Shown: positions 59,570 through 64,000 of the stretch, in pieces
Position numbering within the stretch: position 1 is the stretch's first letter
How the letters are laid out: every line of letters starts with the position of its first letter
Source: Salminus brasiliensis
Taxonomy: Eukaryota > Chordata > Actinopteri > Characiformes > Bryconidae
Assembly (NCBI RefSeq): GCF_030463535.1
Contig: NC_132881.1
Coordinates: 39,565,973-39,629,972, forward strand
Direction: 5' to 3'
Length of the DNA stretch: 64,000 nt
Position numbers and translations under genes: made by a program
The notes under the pieces: generated by a model
The model's database searches: none
Told to the model about the DNA's origin: nothing
The model's input: the letters and a program-made list of their open reading frames with translations, nothing else

Positions 59570-62500
59570 TTATTTGTGCGTTTATGTGCTGAATAAGTGT
59601 ATTTTTACCTCATAAAAGGCATCAGGGTTGCCAGGATTGAAAAGGAAAGGAATCCTCCCTTCAACACCTTTAATGATCTCAGGCCAGACAGAGTTCACCA
59701 AGAAGTCATACCCTGGTACAATGTCAGCTTTGTCACTGTGAGCAAACATGAGGAGCATTAACAGTGCTACACATTCAGTCTTACCATTTTCCCAATTCAC
59801 AGTAACTTAAGTATCACAGCTCCTGCACCTCTTTCAAATGTCCTGCTAGACTCCACTGGAAGTTACACCCGGATCAACAAACACACCCAAACCAAATATA
59901 CCATAGATCAACTTTACAGTGAAAAGAGCATCTGTTCCAAAGAGTACACACTGCAGTACCAATACCAATATTAATTAAATATTTATTTAAATTAAAATAG
60001 GGTTTTCCAATGGTTCTATGACAAACAATATTTTATACATACATTATATATTTATATATTTTTTTTGTGTGTGTGCAGGGCTCTATTGTAGGACCTGTCA
60101 AAGTGATGTATATATTCATAATAGTAATGAAAAAAGTTGTTAAAGGGTTCACATGGAAAACTATTTGTAGGTGGTGTATTCAAAACACTTTCACTACAAG
60201 TCACAGAACCACCTGCGCGTAGGTGTACAGATCAAATGCTGCATAGCAAAACACAGCTTACCTGGAAATTGTCCCTCCTGTGACCTCTCGCAGCAGTCGA
60301 CAATGATGAGGCACAAATTCCAGAAGCTTTGCATACATCAGCTGAAGACCGTTAGGGCTGGACTTCACAAGCTGCTCAGTTATGACCTATTAAAACCAAC
60401 AGTTTCAGTCAGTAAGATTCCATCAGGAGTAAAAACAGGTGGTATGTGCACAAAGATAGATACTTCATTCATATTAATATCCACAGATTTAATTAATTAA
60501 TTAATATTTTTAGCACTGAGCCAATGTTTAGACTTGTCAATTGCTACTTGCAATATTCAGGTGACAATGGGTTACAGACACAAATATCTCCCTTTTATTC
60601 ATTTTACCGCACTTGTAAGCCAAAAGAAAGGCCACAAACTGACTCTGCCTTTTTTAAAACTTTAAATTGACATTAATATTAAAATGGTCTTGACTTGATA
60701 CAACAAGACAATACAAAATGTCACTCCACTCATCAGGTTATGGAGAAAAGATGTGCAGGTAATGTTATGAACAACACAATCACTGAATGTAAACACCACA
60801 GAGCTTGTGAAACTATTCTGGGTAATAAATGGAGACGCCAGCATAGGAGGTGCAATTCCAGTAAATGTATGTGAAGAATAAAACTATTCCGCAAGCTAAC
60901 AAAATAATACATACCTGATCCATGTAAGGTTTGACTAAGACTTGTCCCACTAGAGCTTCCGCATCTCTTGTCTTGTCAATGGTGGCATAAGTGCGGAGGC
61001 AGTGCCGCACAATGTCCACGTTGGATGTCTGCAGACCCTGGATCAGCAGACCCTCCAGAGACTGCTGGAGCATAGCAGTAATGCCAGCAATCCTCTGCAA
61101 CACAGATAATCAATGTGCATCAGTCTGTAAACAGTGAGATTTCACTGTATACTTTTGTGCAATGATTTTAGAGGACGTCTATTACATTTGACCAATAGGT
61201 GATGCTGAGCTACTGGACTAAAAGAGAGAAAAAAAACGAGGACACACCATCAAAGTCTTTTTTTATTTTAAATATATTTCAACATACAGACATTTGATCT
61301 TTATATGAAGAATACTGAGAGATGGGGGGATGCAACCAAACACATACAACTGAAGAAATGTCTTCTACAAATAATCTGTAAATGTAATTAAGACAAATGT
61401 AATTTTCATGTGAGGACAAATACCACCACTTCAACAAACACAAGCAAACCAAACTAAACCTGTGTCCATAACCGAAAGCAGCTCCCTCAATGCCTTGCTG
61501 CCTATGCTGTCTCATCAATCAGTACATCAGAAGGCAGAATTGTGATGAAGGTACTTACAACTGATTTCTGTTTGAGACACACTTCGAAGGCAGCTATTTA
61601 TCATGACATTGCCAGGATATGGACAACTGGTGGTGCAACTAAAGTCATTAGCTAAACACCTAAATTTAGCTTTTACACCAACTTGTCATCAGCAATACAA
61701 TATTAAGTTTAATAAGAGAGGCTCCTCCAAAAGCTTCTCTGAAGATGTTTTAATCATCTGCAGCTGATGTGCTGCACCTGATTCTAATTTTAGGCATTTT
61801 CAGTAGTAATATATTTAAGGGTGGTCTAACTTTTTCCTCAAAAGAAAATGCATTACCATTCATTATTAATGAAGATTATGATTAGTATGATTATTATTAT
61901 CATCATCATCAATTATATATGTTTGAAGAAATGTTTCAAGACATTTCTTTAGTTGTATGTGTTTCGCAGTTTTCTCAGCTAAAATAAAGATTAAATGTGC
62001 GTTTAAATATGTTAAAAAGACAAATGTTTTTTTGAATGGGGTGTCATTATTTTGATCACATGGCTATATTAATATAATAAGCATATTAATATAATAAGGG
62101 TATGTGCGCTATTCTGTGTTTGAAATGAGCTGTTTTGAACGATGAGGGGTGCAGTGCTGTTGTGAAAGCAAAACTCACCGGCCGCACTTTGTCCAGCAGT
62201 GGCATGCCTTTGCTCTGAACAGCATGGAACTGCAGCTGGTTAAACTCTGTGGCAATTCGCTCGAGAATCTGTCCCGCTAGTAGAGGACTTCAAATGAAAG
62301 CACATACACAGTGATGTTGAATAACCAGAACATGACTAAATATTTAGTCTTTAAGCAAATGCTAAATGAGTCTACTGCAATCTGCTTTCTAAACTAAGGT
62401 CAACACCACTTTAATAACTGTAATGCTACCCCATCTCCTTTTAAATTAATTCATTAATATATAATATTTAAAAGCCATTTGCATTACATACATTACATCC

Positions 62501-63907
62501 TATGCTGATAAACTCACCTGCTAGATTCCAGAGATGATGTGTCTTTGGTGTTTTGAGAGTGTAGGATTTTCTCAATCTTCTCCACTGACCGAACGACTTG
62601 GATGAGTCTCAACACACTGATCTGATTTGAAGCACAAATGTTAAGGTTGTTGAGAGTGTGGGGTTCAAGCTACATCCACCAACACCAGCAAGATCAACAA
62701 AAAACTTTTTTTTCTTTCCACCAATTTCAAATTTTCAGGCTTCTCTGAAACCTACCCAAAAATGATTAGGTGAGCGTTCCCCTTTAACCCACTGCACATC
62801 TTCATAACCTGGAACTATCTCCATGAACGAAAGCTATGGGACTTACCTTCTTCTTTTGAATGTCATCCTGCTTGGACAACTGTGTGTCTATGGCTTGGAT
62901 AACTTCATTAACTGCTGACCTGAGACTCTGCTCGAGAGAGGAAAGAATGAAATTAAATGAAATATGGCAATATAAAAAAAAATAGACAGAACTTGTAGGC
63001 TGTTCCCATGAACAGAGATGAAGTCAGATCCTGAGCTACACATCAATCATGAACGGAGATTCCCCACTGGAATGTAATCCAGGAATAAGCTTAATTCTCG
63101 TTAGGGAAACAGCAAAAATCCTGACAAAGTAATTTAATATGGCCATGATTTAAATGTTTACCAGCACTTCTTCACGCAGCTGGCCCAGTGGGACAGAAAG
63201 CTGGTTGAGGGCTTTATCCATTCCAACCTAAAGACATAAATAAGACAGTTCAGAGCCACATTCAGCCAAACAGGTGATGCACACTTATTTAGAAAATTAC
63301 ATTCATCTGTTAACCCTGCTGAAAGAAATGTTGATAGTAACTGGTTTAGATGGTCTATGTGCTCAAAAGCTTGTCACCCAGGTAAAAACACACTCTATGC
63401 TAGTAAGCAAGTTGCTTAAGCTGGTGGACTAGCTTCACTTTAGACCAGTATAGTGTATGTTTTCATTTGAGATCGATGGTTAGCTGGTGGTTTAGTCTTT
63501 TGGCATGACCAACGTGACCAAGCTAGTCATACTTGTGGACCAGTGTGGTCAGGTTGGTCATGCTTGTCAACCACCTTGGTCACCTTGGACAAACTGGTTG
63601 ACTAGCATGGTCAGGCTGTGCATGCTGGTAGACCAGCTAAAACCGTCAAACTACTCAAACATACCCTATGCAGAGCTGGTCAGGCTGTTTTTCAGCAGGG
63701 GAAGTAAGTCACTGACAAGATTGAAGATTGAAGACGACACTTACAAGATTAGTGGACAAGTTGACAAAGTCTGCATAGTCTTTGTTGATGAGCTCGACCA
63801 TGGCGGTTTTGAGGAGCCTGTAATACTGCTCCAGGTCCTCCCGCATCTGCTCCAGCTGGACATGCTTTCGGCACTCAGCAAACGAATCTGTCCACATCAA
63901 AGTCATC
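53232..63907 (-). CDS. cog2: Conserved oligomeric Golgi complex subunit 2 (all but the first exon)
   Basis: CDS = complement join of 63745-63907, 63162-63227, 62847-62927, 62518-62621, 62179-62287, 60915-61094, 60262-60386, 59609-59735, 59361-59500, 57574-57635, 57288-57439, 56547-56729, 55955-56027, 55716-55858, 54899-55038, 54374-54554 and 53232-53339: about 711 residues. COG2 belongs to lobe A of the COG complex, a CATCHR-family tether for retrograde vesicles at the Golgi. Diagnostic stretches: LLKTAMVELINKDYADFVNL (COG2 N-terminal domain), RHCLRTYATIDKTRDAEALV, VPGYDFLVNSVWPEI, LFNPGNPDAF, EVPRLYRRTNK and RLQLALDVEYLGEQ. Every junction and phase is consistent with the 738-residue human protein. 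The sole defect is a one-base insertion near 63880-63882. The first exon (human MEKSRMNLPKG part) is outside. The largest introns hold microsatellites and a MITE. Confidence 0.97.
53433..53891 (-). mobile_element. Tc1-derived MITE copy in cog2 intron
   Basis: From ACACTATAGAAAAAAATTAT to GTGTCCACAAACTTTTGGAC plus AGTGTA. The interior minus-strand remnant reads TNTLVTECNQILTAMLQILV. Lies in the last intron of cog2. Confidence 0.78.
54374..54554 (-). CDS. cog2: cog2 exon 17
   Basis: Reads YFETISDVLSSVKKMEESLK, then RLKQARKTATTSTAGANTGP and RLQLALDVEYLGEQ. Donor GTATAA. Confidence 0.95.
54662..54773 (+). repeat. Compound microsatellite A(n)-(AAT)n-(TA)n
   Basis: A poly-A run, about nine AAT units and about 27 TA units in the cog2 intron immediately beyond the duplicated donor. 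Confidence 0.95.
54899..55038 (-). CDS. cog2: cog2 exon 16 (with duplicated splice donor)
   Basis: Reads EVPTRASAYMDNALRPLHQL, then VTDSTGVVKDSIIQEWLRVT and LSDCTH. The donor region GCACCCACAG|GTAGT is present twice, 18 bases apart. The proximal donor (exon end 54899) keeps the frame to exon 17. The distal one (54881) would add AGG TAG, an immediate stop. Confidence 0.93.
55716..55858 (-). CDS. cog2: cog2 exon 15
   Basis: Reads DALGDSKVAFSGCIPTLNSR through ASEVPRLYRRTNK. Donor GTCAGC. Confidence 0.94.
55955..56027 (-). CDS. cog2: cog2 exon 14
   Basis: Reads IPEISVMIKERLEGIGFKNV, then ALVS. Phase 1 out; donor GTATGA. Confidence 0.94.
56547..56729 (-). CDS. cog2: cog2 exon 13
   Basis: 61 codons. 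The first two thirds is a Ser/Thr-rich variable linker (PSSASSTSSRTSQDADSES); it ends in the conserved KQLVFIAADVDHLQEQ. Confidence 0.94.
57288..57439 (-). CDS. cog2: cog2 exon 12
   Basis: Reads VGSRYRLQVTEVLWSCVCRC, then WAEHIYLPPLAHRFWKLTLQ and LLSRYAAFLTE. Corresponds to human WSDEMFLPLLVHRLWRLTLQ. Confidence 0.95.
57574..57635 (-). CDS. cog2: cog2 exon 11
   Basis: Reads YKEIAGCLENAIIEGLQSAP. Donor GTCAGT. The intron before it (57636-59360) is the longest in the gene within the window. Confidence 0.93.
57636..59360. other. cog2 intron 10 (1.7 kb)
   Basis: No gene. An AAAT-type run at 58537-58560 and AT-rich simple sequence at 59250-59300. Otherwise nothing recognised. Confidence 0.6.
59361..59500 (-). 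CDS. cog2: cog2 exon 10
   Basis: Reads RYCISMDFVRKFERQCGSQA, then SVKRLRAHASYQSFHNKWNL and PVYFQLR. Phase 2 out. Confidence 0.96.
59541..59569 (+). repeat. (GT)n microsatellite
   Basis: About 14 GT units in the cog2 intron between exons 9 and 10. Confidence 0.9.
59609..59735 (-). CDS. cog2: cog2 exon 9
   Basis: Reads DKADIVPGYDFLVNSVWPEI and LFNPGNPDAFYE. Donor GTAAAA. Confidence 0.96.
60262..60386 (-). CDS. cog2: cog2 exon 8
   Basis: Reads VITEQLVKSSPNGLQLMYAK, then LLEFVPHHCRLLREVTGG. Ends in phase 2. Confidence 0.95.
60915..61094 (-). CDS. cog2: cog2 exon 7
   Basis: 60 codons starting RIAGITAMLQQSLEGLLIQG and ending LVKPYMDQ. Donor GTATGT. One of the most conserved COG2 exons. Confidence 0.96.
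61095..62178. other. cog2 intron 6 (1.1 kb)
   Basis: AT-rich, short ORFs only; ATTATTATCATCATCATC simple sequence near 61890. Nothing else seen. Confidence 0.6.
62179..62287 (-). CDS. cog2: cog2 exon 6
   Basis: Reads PLLAGQILERIATEFNQLQF, then HAVQSKGMPLLDKVRP. Donor GTGAGT after CCG. Confidence 0.95.
62518..62621 (-). CDS. cog2: cog2 exon 5
   Basis: Reads ISVLRLIQVVRSVEKIEKIL, then HSQNTKDTSSLESS. Ends in phase 2; donor GTGAGT. Confidence 0.94.
62847..62927 (-). CDS. cog2: cog2 exon 4
   Basis: 27 codons: SLRSAVNEVIQAIDTQLSK, then QDDIQKKK. Donor GTAAGT. Confidence 0.95.
63162..63227 (-). CDS. cog2: cog2 exon 3
   Basis: 22 codons, phase 0 both sides: VGMDKALNQLSVPLGQLREE then VL. Nearly identical to human COG2. 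Confidence 0.95.
63314..63700. mobile_element. MITE with CCCTGCTGAAA inverted ends, in cog2 intron
   Basis: CCCTGCTGAAA at 63314 is matched by TTTCAGCAGGG ending at 63700. The interior is a drifting array of TGGTCAGGTTGGTCATGCTT / GACCAGCT-type units, itself self-complementary. Typical of a very abundant fish MITE group (recalled). Confidence 0.65.
63745..63907 (-). CDS. cog2: cog2 exon 2, with a 1-bp frameshift
   Basis: Acceptor CTGCAG, donor GTAAGT. It reads DDFDVDRFV, then the frame shifts by one base (TTT where TT is expected) and continues AECRKHVQLEQMREDLEQYY to DYADFVNLSTNL. The exon is 163 nt where 162 (54 codons, phase 0 both sides) is expected. Could be a homopolymer sequencing error or a real lesion. 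Confidence 0.93.
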
Positions 63908-64000
63908 CTGCAGAAACAGAGAGGACAGCAAGGTGGATGTGGTCAGCAAGGCTGGAAACCTCAGTGACAGCCGGCCCGTCTCCCTCCACCCATCCTCACC

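Noticed and set aside
1..64000. CRISPR array, prokaryotic operon, prophage or integrated virus
   Set aside because: Repeats are microsatellites or transposons without spacers. Genes are intron-containing vertebrate genes. No viral coding regions were recognised.

Overview
The window is vertebrate nuclear DNA: short coding exons with GT-AG junctions, long introns, and dense interspersed repeats (Tc1-type transposons and MITEs, tRNA-derived SINEs, 5'-truncated LINEs, microsatellites). The angiotensin sequence (Asn1, Val5, Asn9) and the repeat families point to a teleost fish. The repeat mix suits an ostariophysan such as a characin or catfish, but that is inference. There is no bacterial, organellar or viral gene content.

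Layout. (1) Positions 1-17014, minus strand: the 5' half of a phactr2-like gene (phosphatase and actin regulator). Seven coding exons can be joined in frame. The three C-terminal RPEL repeats and the PP1-binding end lie left of the window. (2) Positions 17015-46360: about 29 kb without a conventional protein gene. It holds two further candidate phactr2 first exons (29260-29272 and 43563-43695), a degraded tandem copy of the second, a G-rich minisatellite near 20 kb, several stretches that look like conserved non-coding elements, and many transposon remnants. (3) Positions 46397-51191, plus strand: a complete angiotensinogen gene (agt), with a non-coding first exon and four coding exons encoding 456 residues. 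Its intron 1 carries a Tc1 MITE and a perfect 69-bp-arm palindrome. (4) Positions 52527-63907, minus strand: cog2 (conserved oligomeric Golgi complex subunit 2). Seventeen exons encode about 711 residues; only the first coding exon lies outside. The most upstream exon here carries a one-base insertion that breaks the frame, and one splice donor is tandemly duplicated.

The tail-to-tail agt/cog2 arrangement is the same as in human (AGT and COG2 are convergent neighbours on chromosome 1). The phactr2 neighbour is not part of that human block. The genes do not form a pathway: phactr2 is an actin/PP1 regulator, agt the precursor of the blood-pressure peptide, and cog2 a Golgi vesicle-tethering subunit.

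No clearly new biological system was found. The points most worth checking are the three phase-matched phactr2 first exons with a duplicated and broken copy of one, the cog2 frameshift, the duplicated cog2 splice donor, and the long palindrome in agt intron 1. Similarity statements rest on recalled family sequences, not on searches.
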